This document shows, in pieces, positions 43,811-57,056 of a stretch of DNA of 64,000 nucleotides. The DNA is from Elysia crispata (Eukaryota > Mollusca > Gastropoda > Plakobranchidae). Every line of letters starts with the position of its first letter. Position 1 is the first letter of the stretch. A model generated the notes under the pieces. It saw only the letters and a program-made list of their open reading frames with translations, searched no databases and was not told where the DNA came from. Both the position numbers and the translations under genes were made by a program. Location of the stretch: NCBI GenBank assembly GCA_033675545.1, contig JAWDGP010004802.1:1-64000 (forward strand), given 5' to 3'.

Positions 43811-45118
43811 CTACCCACGAGGGTATACATGAAAATTGGGTCAAACATAGCTAATTTGATGATAAAGAATTAAATCAAAAGAAATTGATTTTGCTATCCA
43901 TGTAAAAGGTGAAAATGTAATCTTGAACTGCATTTGCTAAAAAAAAAATTATCTACTGATAGAATTCTGGCATTTATAAAAAATCTACACATATATTCAT
44001 TGAAACAAAAGCCATAAGCTATAAATTATGCATGAGAAAATAGAAATATTAATACTTCAGCAAAAAACAAAGAAACAAACAAAAAAAACAAAAACATCTA
44101 AAACAATTTGAAAATTTAAAACAGTTGCTACTCATACAGTAATGAACAAAAGATGGAAGGACTTCCGAATCGGTAAAACAACTCTATCATTCTGACAAGA
44201 GCTTGTTTTGATCAGGCCATACTATATAGAACTTATTAATGCTTCAAGCAAGTGTAAATCATTTTCTTACAATGAATTACCGAAAAAAAAAAATACAGCT
44301 ATGGCATCAGACTCAACAAACATCATGCAGTTTGGTCATTTTTAGTAACCAACCAAAGTCAAATAATCTCAAATTTATCTCCCTTGCTTTTATATACTAA
44401 CCCCAAGTCACTCCCCTCTTCCCTCCCACTGCCCAAATTACCGCCGCTTTGGCTCTGTGATCCTGTTCTACCCATGAATTGGCTGCCATCCCCTGCCCAC
44501 CTTCTCCTATCTTTTTATTACCTTCTCCTTATATATCAATACATTGTTCTACCCCTTCCCCTGGTATTACTATGGCATAACATAGCCGATGCACTAGGTC
44601 TCCAACACCTATAACTGCAAGTAGGCCCTAATTGTTGAATTTTAACTGCATTTCTTAGTAGAAAAGCATTCTGTTGTGGGTTTGCTGACACTTTTGGTTC
44701 GTTGAACCTGAGGATGGACCTGAGATTAAATCCTTTAAACAAGGTATTTTAAGATTGTCAAGGAAAAAAGAACAAAAAAAAAGAAATAAAAAAACCCCGG
44801 GATTTTACTCTGTTCGTTGAATGCAAGGTGTTCTCTGAATCTAAGTTGGTTGGCTCTGAGGTACACTGTAAAAAAAGACCCCAGCGTACCCAATCCGAAG
44901 TCCTACCCAAAAGATAACGTCTGGGTATCTGAGAGTATTTTAATTCTGCAGTCATTTCAGTTATCATAGTTCATACAGACAAAATAGTCATTGAAACGAC
45001 AATGAGTGAGACTAGATGGTTCATGGCTGGGATGGGAAAGGTCAATGGGAGAAAAAAAACAACAACAATTTATAAAAGTATAATTTGTCAAAAGCGTATG
45101 AAAGTGGTTTTTTTTTCA

Positions 45119-45135
45119 AGAGAGAGAGAGAGAAG

Positions 45136-45224
<89 letters not shown>

Positions 45225-45240
45225 GGAAGGAGAGAGAGAA
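45119..45240. repeat. (GA)n microsatellite
   Basis: About 55 GA units with a few AAG, TA and GGAG interruptions at the ends. Confidence 0.96.
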
Positions 45241-45914
45241 GCTTTTTATTTTTTATTGAACCTGAACAAAACCACTACCTGGTATTTTTCTTTTTTAATT
45301 TCCAAAAACAGGTATTCTTTTCTTTTATTCAAAAGTAAGAAACCTATTGCGGAAGGAGAACAGGCTTTCTACAGCTCACTGCACTTAGCAGCATTTAAAA
45401 GAAAAACTTAAATTAAAATTTTTTACTGAAGAAAAATTCAGTTCGCCTCCATAAAATTTAACTTTCCATGCACCATAAAAAATTTAAAAAATAGGAATTC
45501 AATTATCTTAAACAAATCCTGTAGCAAAACTAAAAAAACAAATATTTGATTGCTTTGTATGGCCTTTAATTTAAATTTAAAACCCTGGCATCAGAATTTC
45601 TTGCCTATACATTCAATCCTCATAACTGAAACACTTCTTACGAAAAACTGACATGTCGAGTTTGCTACTTTTTGACAAGTGGGCTATTCTTTGCAACAAT
45701 ACATGCAATTATAATTATATTGCATTGAATAACGTACAATATTTTCGAAAATACATTTTTTCAGCACGACATCAATAACATTGCAACTAATACAAGCCTC
45801 GTTGATTTCTTCAAAACAAGGAGTGTTTTAGTCATGAATATCATATTGAGAATCAAAATCATGTACTTGTACTGAAAAGTATGTAGGCCTAGGTGTCGCA
45901 CAATATGGTAAATT

Positions 45915-46580
45915 TAAAGCACATAGAGTTAAGGCTGAAAACAGGATGTAGGCCCACCACATAGCTTTACAAAACAAAATTATCAATTTGATTATAAAAA
46001 AAAACATTTTGGAACCAAAACCTGAAAACCAAGTCTCCTTGTACAATGAAAGAAGTCCGCAACCAGTCTCCATGTTTACATGAATATACACTTGTTAAAG
46101 TAAATGGGAGTGTATTTTAAATAAGCTTTTAGGAACTTGAAAAATTAAAAATGATAAAACCAATGAAACCTCAGAAGTAAAGCCACTTGTTTACTTTGTA
46201 AAGCATCACAGGTTCACAACACCAATTCAAAAATATTAAACTTTTAATAAAAGAAATGGACAAATTCATAATAAACTCATGAAGACAATGTTGTCATATT
46301 ATAAACAATAATGAGTCCTACAGTTAATGGCTACAGCTTTCAAGAATGTCCAACCCTCACTATACGGCGAAGGAGTTTTGGGCAATGTAAAACAATTTTC
46401 AGCCACCAAGGGATTCATATTGGAAAATGGAAAGAAAATGCGATCGTTTAATACAAGCGTCTTGAGAGTTTGCAGAATGATTTTGGGGCTGACTTTTGGT
46501 AACTGTACAAGCCTTAGTAGTTTGAAAAAATATCTAAAATCCAAGAAAGCCAACTTTTCCATGGCAACCATATGTTGAAA
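45915..46580. repeat. Long direct repeat, left copy (about 650 bp)
   Basis: Aligns collinearly by eye with 47255-47880. Paired landmarks are GTTAAGGCTGAAAACAGGATGTA with AATTAAGGCTGAAAGCAGGATGTA; ACAACACCAATTCA with GTAACACCAATTCA; AATGGACAAATT; and GTTAATGGCTACAGCTTT with GTTTATGGCCACGGCAGTTT. The copies are moderately diverged. No LTR-like ends or tRNA head were identified. Open frames on both strands within it show no known domain. Confidence 0.75.
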
Positions 46581-47254
46581 AAGAAAGCATATTCACTGAA
46601 GTTTACCCACGCACTTTGTGCAGAAGCATTTTCAGCTTCCTAAGATTAATACTTTCTGAATTAGGTCTGAGTCTTAGGTGCCTATCTTCTTCTCCCCTCC
46701 CCGGCTCCTTTAAGTGCTGTGCTCCGTGCAACAAGCGATTTTGTATATGTTTGTGTACCGCCTACCTACGTTACAGGCAAGAGTCTGTAATAGGGCTAAG
46801 AGAAGGAAAGGGAAAGGGCTGATGCTTCATAGACTGGAAGAGGAGGGGAGTATTGGTGCCCCAAGTGGTGATTGAACTCTGCATTTGGTCAGTGTTGTGT
46901 ACCCTGCTTGTACAAAATTCTAGTCTACAGGATGTCATTTTCACAGTGTGCCTGCCCGTCATCACCTTGTCTACATCTATCTTGACCTGGCTTTGTTTCA
47001 CTTTCAGTCATCTTCCTTAAAGGCTTTATCTTTATTAATATTGTAATTCTACAAGGGACATCTTTTAAATGGCTTCTCAAATCAAGGGAAATAAATCATA
47101 AATTAAATGGACCATCGTAGTCACCTCTCTCCTGCACACACCAGTATGACATTCCTTATCTTACATCCACATTTTTTTATTCTCTTATTCTGATAATTTG
47201 AAGTCAATTTTTTCCCAAGGACTTTGAAATAACCTGACTCAACTGTACATTACA

Positions 47255-47880
47255 TTTAAATAAAGAATTAAGGCTGAAAGCAGGATGTAAACTAATCACA
47301 CAACCTTACAAAACCAAGTTTATCAGTTTTACTACATAAAAGAAAAACTGGGGGACCAAAATCTAAAAGCCAAGCCTCCTATAGATAATTATTCAATAAA
47401 AGAAGGCCTAAACCAGCCTCAGCTTTTAACTGAACAAACTTACACCAAAGAGCTAAGTGCATATAGTTTAAGAAAATAAGAATCTTCAGGCACCAGCACA
47501 TAAAAATTCAAAGTAATCAAATCAATAAATTCTAAGTGTACATAATAGCATTAACAAGCGACTAGTTTATTTTGTAAAGGATATCACAAGTTCGTAACAC
47601 CAATTCATAAAAAACATTTGTAAAAATGTAATGGACAAATTTATCGTAAACTCATAAAGTCAATGTTATCCTATTGTAAACAATATTGACTGAAAGACTA
47701 TGACAGTTTATGGCCACGGCAGTTTTGAGCAAGTTAAAACAACTTTTTGCAACCATAGGAATGGAAAGAAAATCTGGCATACTATCACATCTCAAAACCA
47801 GTAAAATAAGAAGAATCTCAAATTTGTAAATCTTCATATCATAATTATACCAAAATTCCAATTTGTCAATAGAAACGCTG
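47255..47880. repeat. Long direct repeat, right copy
   Basis: Second copy of the 45915-46580 repeat in the same orientation, about 675 bp after the first ends. The sequence between the copies (46581-47254) is not repeated. Confidence 0.75.
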
Positions 47881-49970
47881 CTTATTTGGTCAACAAATCA
47901 TCCAAAACCTCTCTCAAACAAATTATTTTAAACTGGTCAAACTTATAACAAGCATTTTTCCTACAAATGCTTGATTCTCTTCATCCCTTGCTAATACTTT
48001 ATATAAATGGAATGAGGATTAGGATGGTTGGCAGTTAATCAGCAGGCAACAAATTAAAAGCTTTCTTTACAACTGATGGAAAATAAAAGTAGACAAGATG
48101 GGACCACAATAACTAAAGAAAATAGAGAAGGGGGGAAGCAAGGATAAGTTGAGTTAGCTCAGATTGCATGTCACTGTAATTGAAATTGTGAAAAATAGAT
48201 GAGGAATGTGGGCAAGTGGATCTCATTTAAACAATGGAGTTCATTTCATTCAAATTCTTGGTTGATTCCTTTATCGAATACATGTATTTGCCTCTTCAAG
48301 TTACATAACAACTTTGCTTTGATCAAAATCTGGGAAAACTATCGGATTAAATCTGTGTCACAATATCCTTCTGTTAATAATGAAAAGCAATTTCCTGTCT
48401 ACCGAGAAGTCAAACCAGATCTTGGAGTGGCAAGTGTTTTTGTGTGTGTTTATTCTACCACCTACCTGGAAGGGCCTAGGTGTAAATAATTCCTGAGCTG
48501 TGGGAAAAGAGGTACACAGAATCATTGCTGGCAAAGTAAATCTAGCCTGATGGTCAGACTCACAGTGGGCTCAATTCTTTTTGTACAATTTAGGATGCAT
48601 ATGATCACCTTATCTGTGACATTTACGATTGCCTCACTAGTGAATTGGGCGCTAGAGATTGAGTCATTCCTTAACATGAAAGATTTAGTTGTTTTGTTTT
48701 TTTTTGTTCTTCCTCTTTCTATCCTAATAGTTTGGTTTTTTTTTATCTCAAAGACTGAAATAACCCAACTGGACTGGACCCATATAATTCTTTACCAACA
48801 TGGATTCTTCCAGAATGAGGAAAGATGTCAGAGGAAATAATATACCTGACCATCTTAAATTGATAAAATATCAAACAATCAAGACCATACTGAGAAGATA
48901 TTCATACAATTGTTCCCATTTGATTAAAAAACCAAATTTGTAAAAAGTGAAAATGGGTTCAACAAATTCTTCTCTATTGTTATTAAAGTTAGAAATTTAT
49001 AACATAGGTTCACATAATTGCACATTAACAAAACTAATTTTTATTTTAAATTATTAATAAAAAAGATATGGAAATCATATAATCATACAGTAAACGAATG
49101 GTGACAGTATGCAAAAAGGAAAATACCATACACAACATTAATCATTCATGTGCCCTAAAGAGGGTAAGCAAATAAAAATTTGACCAATACAATTGATCGC
49201 AACATTTTGAAAGAAAGACATGTTTAATTTTTTACATGACTACTTACTAAGATAAATTCTTTCAGTGAGTAATTAAGGTCAATGAAATAAATAATATGCA
49301 AATCCAATTCAATAAATGAGGAGTTGCAGAAAGGAAGAGAAACAAGTCATGCTGTTAATTATTATGTGCCTTTGGGAGACCTTCTTTTCTTTGCTTACTC
49401 ATTGCATCCAGTTACTAAATTCCAAGGAAATAAATTTGTAATACTGAAAGGGAAAAACTGGCAACACTTTTATAGTGGCTCCTATTATTTTGACATTCAT
49501 TTTTCTAGCTAAAATATATCTCTCTTTGATGGCTTTGTCCCCACTCCAGCTCTACCAAGCTTACTTTATTTTTGCAATCAGTAGCATTATTTAAATCTAC
49601 GCTTGAGTGGAAGAATAAACATGAAAAAAAGAGGGAAAAATGATGGCACTGACCTAAAATTACATCTGTGACAGTTACATATAATGCTCACTCGGTGAGA
49701 GATGATCCAGCTTGTGGGTTTCATATCATCTGTGCTTGCATCTTGCCAGAAGGCAGTTACCATGATTTTTTAACATACTGTTAAGTAATGTCCTTTCCTT
49801 TTTGCCGTTCACAGGCAAATCATGGTTGGTGAGGCTTATTAGTAAGATGTATGCTCAGTAATGGAATTCATTACTACTGTTAAAAATATGTTTCAACTGC
49901 ATGAATGTATCAATAAAAAGAGTAAATGATCAAAGTGTAAATTCTGAGTAGCACAACAAAGATTGCATAT
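47881..49970. other. Spacer without recognised gene
   Basis: AT-rich sequence downstream of the SAMD9-like gene. No exon-like conserved coding sequence was found on either strand. Confidence 0.5.
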
Positions 49971-49976
49971 TTTATT
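49971..49976 (-). promoter_or_regulatory. Candidate polyadenylation signal, SAMD9-like gene
   Basis: AATAAA on the minus strand, about 177 nt after the stop codon (50155-50153). Other AATAAA copies occur nearby, so the site used is uncertain. Confidence 0.4.
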
Positions 49977-50152
49977 ATTTTCAATAATTTCAATGCTTTA
50001 ATGTTGCACCAATTGAAAAATAAAAAACACATTACTCTCAATTAAAATTCATTGCAAACAACAAATTTTTTGAAACACAAATAAGGAAACAGTTTCAAAT
50101 AAAGTTTTTATCTACAGGCCTATCCACTAAACTGCAGGTGCGCTGACTGTTG

Positions 50153-53100
50153 TTAGTCTAATGGTTTGATTCCATACGCCAATGGACCAGCCCAACTAAA
50201 ACCCACATAAAAGTTTACACGCTTTTGCCAAATAGCTGTATCCTCAATAGGATGAGAAGTATGAATCTCAAAGCGAGAGAACCTCACCTTATCTCCTCCT
50301 TCAAGCAAAGTCCCTTCCAACTGTCTCAAAGTTGTTTGAAGTTCTGGAAGCAGCCACTTGTCTTCTATGGATTGACCATCCATTCCCTCTCGAAGCATGT
50401 CATGGTGCACAATGTCTTGAATACGTCCCTTAGCTCCTAGAAAAAACAAAGTTGTGACTCTGCGTTTTCTAAATCGCCGTCCTGCATAACTTGGATTATT
50501 TTTCATGAAAGCTTCTGTCCCTGCTTTAATTACGTTTGCTAATTCACCAGGTGAACAAATTTTATACTTAGATCGCTCCTCAGTTGGGAAGTTGTACATG
50601 ATATAGTACAGATAAGGTTCAAGATAACACTTCCCTCGTGGCCTTTTCTTTTCCAACTCAATCAGGCTTTGACACCAACTTAAAAGGGTGTTGAAGTCAA
50701 GATCGGAAGGACATCTTCTTGAAAGCAAAAGAACGGTACAACTTCCAACAGCAGTAAGCAGATATTCAAATTTATGAATACTTTCAGAGTTAACATTATC
50801 TCGCATGAGTTCATATATTTTCTGCAGCTTAGTAAAACTCTCTCTTAGATCCAACAACTGTCGCAGATGGGTGCCACCAAGTTTCTTTGCCAGGGTGAAA
50901 TTGTAAAACTCTTTTTCTGGAGTTTTCAGAGCAACCTCATTATGACCAAAATAATTCTCCAGCGAAAGAAACAACTTTCCAATAGATTCAAAGTCATAAT
51001 CATAATCTTTAGCATCAAATGTGAAATCAAAAGTCTTTTTCATTTGTAGATTTTCATCATTAAGTCTAGTGAAGGCCTCCTCGGAGATGGCTTTAAGACT
51101 TTTGAAATGCCTTCTCTCTTCATCGGTGAGAAAAGCCAGTTCCGTCGGTACAAAATCTGGCTCAATAAGGAATCGATGCAAAGATAAAGGGGAGGAAAAT
51201 GGTACATTCTTACTGATGCCTTGTAAAATCAAATCTATTGCTTTTAGTTCACCAAAGTAGCAAGAGGAACTTGGTTCATGTTCCTCACAATTTGCATCAT
51301 TAACTTCCTCCTCCTTTGTGAACATGACGAGACTCTTAATCGACAGAGAAATCCAATGCTGTATCACTCTCTGAGTGACCAATTTAGAGGTATCCAATAA
51401 TTCATCTTGAAGCTGGCATTGATAAACCTGAGCTGACGTGTTCCACAGATAAGTACTGGTGGGCCTTTTGGATGTGGCTCTTCGAGCATAAATCTCCGCT
51501 TTGTCCCAATTTTTCATCTCAATCATGTAAAATCTTGCAATAAGTTGAGCTGTGTATGGATCATTGTTCATCTCAAACACTTGCTCTAACACATTCACTG
51601 CTATTTCAGACCCTTCTTTTTTCTTTACATCCAGAAGAAATTGTGAGAACTTTTGCTTGTTTCCACCAATAACAACTCTGGTTTTTACAATATTGTTGAC
51701 AATACTGATCAAATTTGCTGTGTCATGTTTCTGCTCTACAAACATTGAAGAGTCCAAAAGTTCCAGCATTATCTCACTCACTTTTTGACTAGTTCTCTCC
51801 ATTATTCTCTTCAAGACACCCTCTGCAATCACTTTATTGAATGTGCTCACAGTGCTTCTGTTCTTTTCTGAGCGCATACTTTCAGATGATAAATTCAACA
51901 ATACTTTCACTGCTGGGCTCAGACATGCTTCCCATTTTTCGTTCCTAACTAGTGTTCTTTTCTTTGTCCCCCAGCTTTCTTTTTTGTCCAAGAGTAAGTC
52001 ATCTAGACAGGAAACACTTATTTTTGTGAAGGAGGGGTCATAAAGGTTAAGAAAGCAAACCATTTTTAGCAGTTTGACCTCTCTTTTTTGAACTACACCA
52101 TCAGTAAACGCTGAAAGTGTTTTATTTATATACTTAGGATCAAATCTCTGCTTCATGATGTTGAAAGCTATGAGAAACTTTGGATCTGTGAACGAAACTA
52201 CATCTTTTTTAAACCTTTGGTTTAAATATTTGTCTTTTTCTGTAAACCACTGCAATTCATTCTGGCTAAGCTCATGCTCAAGAAGGACACCTTTTGTAAA
52301 TAGAGGTCGCACAATCGAGGTTCTTCTTCTACAAATTATTGCTACACAGTAAACCTCGCAAGTGTCATTCATATCAAATCTCCTGTTTTTCTGACCTTGA
52401 TTTTCAAGTTCATCTAGAAGTTGTGCAAGTTTGTCTTCATCCTCATTGTCAATCAAGATAAGCAGCGGCTTTGGGTTTGTTTCATCATATTTGTGTAGCT
52501 CATTTAGATCTTGTGCTGTGCGCTCTTTTATGGTTTTTATGACACAGCACCTATAATGCTGTCGCAGTTCCCATAAAACTTGCTTTGCTGAAGTCGTTCC
52601 TCCTGCCATGGGCTGGTGAACCAGCTCAACTATGGCTACTTTGTTTCTCTTTTCCTTGCCAGGACTTTTCAAGGCTTCATAAACATGGCTCATTAAAACC
52701 TCGTGCTTGTCTCGCACAAGAACTTGTGTTTTAAAATAGAAATTTGACCACTGGGCCTGCTCTCCCCTATAAAAACGTTCTTCAACCTTTCTGGGATATC
52801 TCTTGACATAATCAAAAGGTTTGAAATTTGCAGACAAAACTTCAATGTGGCACCAGTCCTTGATTTTCTTTTCTTTGACTTCAATCAGGGCTCCTGTAGA
52901 GCTTGGTAGATAGCATATATCAGATGGCGTTGGTTGTTTAGCTTGTTGTATTGTTATATTTACATGATCCCAGGGCATGCCAATGACACATCTATCATAA
53001 AGATCTTGCTTATCTACCCAGTTTCTCAAAAGTACTTGCTTTTGCCAATTTTGAGCAACCTCCTCAGATTCTGCTATAACCATCCAATTATCACTAAGAT

Positions 53101-54651
53101 TGGCTAATATTTCACCTGAAGCATCTGTCATAATGTCACAGTCTTTTGACATCAAGCAAAATAAAACTGTCACTCTTTCTTTGCCAAAAGTAGTAATGAA
53201 GAGTCTCAGGCAATCTTGAAAACAGGATTTTCTTTTTTTGCTCCATTCCACAGCAGATAATGGCAAAATTTCTGTTGGTGCATATCCATTACAGAAAAAC
53301 CATGATATTTTATTTTCATTGGCAAGGCTATCACCTTGCTCCTTCATTTCTTCCAAAGAACGTTTAGACTTATCAAAGTTGTCTGTTGTTAGAACACGCA
53401 TTGTTTCTGAAGCTTTGAGCACACTGTATATACCTTTCTCAGATCCATATGAATCAAAGTCGAAAACAATTTCAGGGCCAAGATATTTCACAAACTGCAA
53501 GTTTTCAGCACTCAAATTCTTTCTTGAATCAGTACATTCCTTTACCGAAATTTCAGTAACTGGACTCAACACCAAGAAAAAAAACATCATGTCCCTTATT
53601 ACCTCATTTCCACCTGTGAGAAGATTCAGCAGTTTTGTTCGGAGATTTGGATGAAATTGTTCTTGTTCATTTTGCTCATCTTGCTTTCTTTGAGCAAGAA
53701 TGCATGCATGATTTCTTTCAAAATTGTGTCTTGCATCAGAATCAAGAAGTTTGGGTTTGCCATCTGAAGAAAATGTGAATATGCCATCTTTGATCTTTTT
53801 TCTATGGATTGGTAAAAGCTTTAAAAATGTTGGTATAATTTCATCTTTCAAAAGCTCTGAAGATGCATTTACATCGATCTCTACAACCCACAAGTTGGTT
53901 CTTGGTTCATTGTTAATGACAACTGGGATTAACTTGGCATCCCTCACAGTATTTTTTATTATCTCCTGGTAGCAAGGCAAAAATGATTGCTCAAGGTAGA
54001 GATTCAACTCACACTGAATAACCTGTTGGGTGAGCATAAATTTTCCCTCTCCACTTTTAACCCCTTCCTCAAGACTTAGAAATGTTTCATTTTGATCAAG
54101 GCAAATTCCCACAATTTCTCCACATCTATGAAGATTTGTAGCTTTGCAATGAATACCAAAGTAAATTATTCCATTACGCCTTTCGTTGAGACAAGCAGAT
54201 ACAAATGGAATTACCTCTGATGCAATGAACTCGGGAATTTTATGTTTAGGGTTTTCCTGCACCGATCGAAATATCTTGATTGGTCTTGTGGTTTTATCTT
54301 TGATAAAGTTTGAAACATCGCAGCATCTGCCCTTTTGATAAACTGTGACGTGTGTTACTGGCGAGTCAAATCTCCGCAAAGTTTCTTTGCTATCTAATAC
54401 CAGTGGCTGTTGAGAGAGTTCCCTAACTTGCATAAAAAGAAAACGACGAACTCCAAAGACAGCATCAGATTCAGACAGAATTGTACTGATATCCTTCTCC
54501 TCAAGTGTGAGAAAAATCTTCCCAGATATGCGTTCCTTTTCCAAAATATCTAAATATTTTACAGGCAAGTTTTCCTTTTCCATTCTTGGCAATAAAAATT
54601 GTTTCAGTTCTGAAGGTGATAAATCTTTGAACTCTTGAGCGTCCCGAACAC
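50153..54651 (-). CDS. SAMD9-like: SAMD9-like core exon: SAM, AlbA, P-loop NTPase, TPR, C-terminal domain
   Basis: A single open exon of 1,499 codons. The open frame continues to an ATG at 54691, but the acceptor TTTTTACCCTCAG|GTGTTCGG shows that coding probably enters at 54651, so that ATG is likely intronic. Positions below count from it. The SAM domain is about 20-95 (FKDLSPSELKQFLL, KYLDILEKERISG). The AlbA_2/Schlafen-like domain is about 125-310 (NGIIYFGI at 174). A SIR2-like or linker region spans about 360-640. FYRGEQAQWSNFYF is at 640-653. The P-loop has VHQPMAGGTTSAKQ at 691-704, with GGTT in place of GK[ST]. The Walker-B-like stretch PLLILIDNEDED is at 742-753. TPR-like helices span about 1025-1095. 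A C-terminal OB-like region starts at about 1400 (GAKGRIQDIVHHDM). Human SAMD9 is 1,589 residues, so length and order fit. The P-loop change matches my memory of the family and need not mean inactivity. Confidence 0.93.
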
Positions 54652-57005
54652 CTGAGGGTAAAAATTTACTTATTATCATACCATTCATCAAAAGACAGGG
54701 ATGTCTGATCTATATAGATAATAAAAGAAATGTGAAATTGAATTCCAATTTATTGAAAATTGAGGTGACATTATTTACATGGGACAGAAAGACTGCAAAG
54801 TTCAAGTAACTGCCTTCATGTGTTTCTCAACAATATAACAGTAAAGTAAAGACAAACAGGAAGAAACGCGCTTAACAAAGTAATTTGAAGAATTGTTGAT
54901 AATGTCACTTCACTTGTCCCATAAAAACTTACTTTACTTTGTTATTTTGTTTTATTAATTAATTTCACTTAAACATTTCTGTTCCCATATCCACACCAGT
55001 GAGAATTTCAGTGATGAGAAAATAGTGTTCAAACAATTACTTGCAAGAAAGCTGTGCAGAAGGTGCTTCATTACATGTAGAAACTAGAACTGAAACAGCT
55101 GATTGTTAAAAATGTTTATATTGTGCTAAAAGAAAGATGATGTGCATGACCTACCACAAAAATCTAGAATTATTGTCTGGATACTGCTGCAAAAGCAAAG
55201 ACAACATAGGTAGAGGCCCCATGCTACTTCTGTGTGGTTGAACATAGGTAGAGGCCCCATGCTACTTCTGTGTGGTTGAACATAGGTAGAGGCCCCATGC
55301 TACTTCTGTGTGGTTGTAAACTTAATGGAGCAAAGGCATATTTTATCTTTGGCACTTATATGCAGATAACTAACAGAGCATTAATTGAACATTTCCAAAA
55401 TTATTCCTTCACAGCATATAATTAGATTCTTGAGTGTTTACATAACCAAAAGAATCAATCTCATTGCAGAGAGGCTTGGAATGTGTATTGCTGTTACCTT
55501 AGTTATTATTTGTTTCTTCTGAGATAATTCTTTCTTATCTTCACATATGACTAAAATCTCTCATCTATCAACCTCTAATGCTGGAAAAACAGTAGCTCAC
55601 ACCAATACCCAGTCTGTAAAATGTTTGTATGTGTATTGTAAATTTAAAAAAGGGGTTTTACTAAACATTCAAGATTGTATAAAGAGGTTATCTCAGGAAG
55701 GCATAATTGAAACTTGTTCTAATAGGTTAAAATTTGAATATCATGTTTCTATCATATTGTAACTTTATTAAGAATATTGTATATGCCTTCAAAATTTTTT
55801 CAGATCAGATTTAGATCTGACACATGGCGTTTCTTCAGCTGTGAAAGATTCCAGGTCTCCTATTTAAGGCAAAGACTGGAACATTGTAGTTATTTTAAAA
55901 CGGACAATGAAATATTTTCAAAACTCTCATTGAAGGTCATAAAGCAACGCATTAATTATCATTAAGTTCCTTTTCATATCTTACATTTAGATATAAATGA
56001 ATGGTCACACCACATAAGTCATAATGATACACGATAGGCATGAACCTTTTTATGGTCAGCAGAGGTTTAAAAAATGCATGTGACTTAAATTCTGACAGAG
56101 ATAAAGAATTTTTTTTTACAATTGGTTATAATATTATTATGGATTAACAAGAAATTTTAATTTTCTCATGTGACTTTGAGACAGACTGTGATGGTAATTG
56201 AGCTAAGGAAGTCTTACCTTCAATAGCCTGCTCTTCACCTTCAGGAAATGTGTCTCCCTCTTCATTGTTGGTACTTTGCAATTTGCATAAGTTTTTGACC
56301 AGGCTTTGATGTGGTTAAGGATAAGATGAAATTGTTATTGCATTGCATATGGCAGCTTCACCATTTTTCCAACATTTTCCATGTTTACAAATAAGAATTA
56401 TCATCAAACAATAGCCATCATGGACTGTTTGATACTTTGAAGTTAACCTATGTGAAATTTGTTCCCTATTTTAAAACACATCTTGTATGGTTGAAAACGT
56501 TAACTAAATACTTAGTCTACAGAGCAAAAATTTCAGCAGTTTCACATCATTTATAAACTAAAATAACTGCATTCCATACTGAAGAGCTTATCTGTCAAGA
56601 ATCTAAGCTAGCATGTGAGCTCAATTATTTTTCAACCTACTTGTGTAGCAACACAGTTCAGGTCTATCTGGGCTTAGTTTGTAAGCTTCTTGCAGAAGTA
56701 TAATATTATCTATGGCTCTTGGTAAACTACTAATAACTCATTCCTAAGTATCTTTTGATGTTACTTCTTCTTATTCGGTGTATTTCAATGACATGGGGAA
56801 AACTTAAAAAGATAGCAAGATGAATGAAGAACCTTTGCTCAAATTCTTCACATTTAAAAGAGATACAAAAAAAAGTATATAAGAGCCCTGTTGAGTTGAG
56901 AAGGACATTAAAGATCATCATCAGCTACAGGAGTGTAATATTCACCATTAATCATTAGCTAAATGTATCATAAAGATTCAAAACCTTACTATTCATATAC
57001 AGCTC

Positions 57006-57056
<51 letters not shown>

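Noticed and set aside
46299..46578. Overlapping open frames on both strands
   Set aside because: They fall in the 650-bp direct repeat. The second repeat copy does not preserve either frame, so coding is unlikely.
51552..53972. Plus-strand frames of up to 138 codons opposite the SAMD9-like exon
   Set aside because: They are antisense shadows of the conserved minus-strand coding exon.
54652..54691. ATG at 54691 as start of the SAMD9-like protein
   Set aside because: A good splice acceptor (TTTTTACCCTCAG) lies 40 nt inside, its phase matches the upstream exon at 56218, and the residues before it show no conservation pattern. It stays possible as an alternative start.
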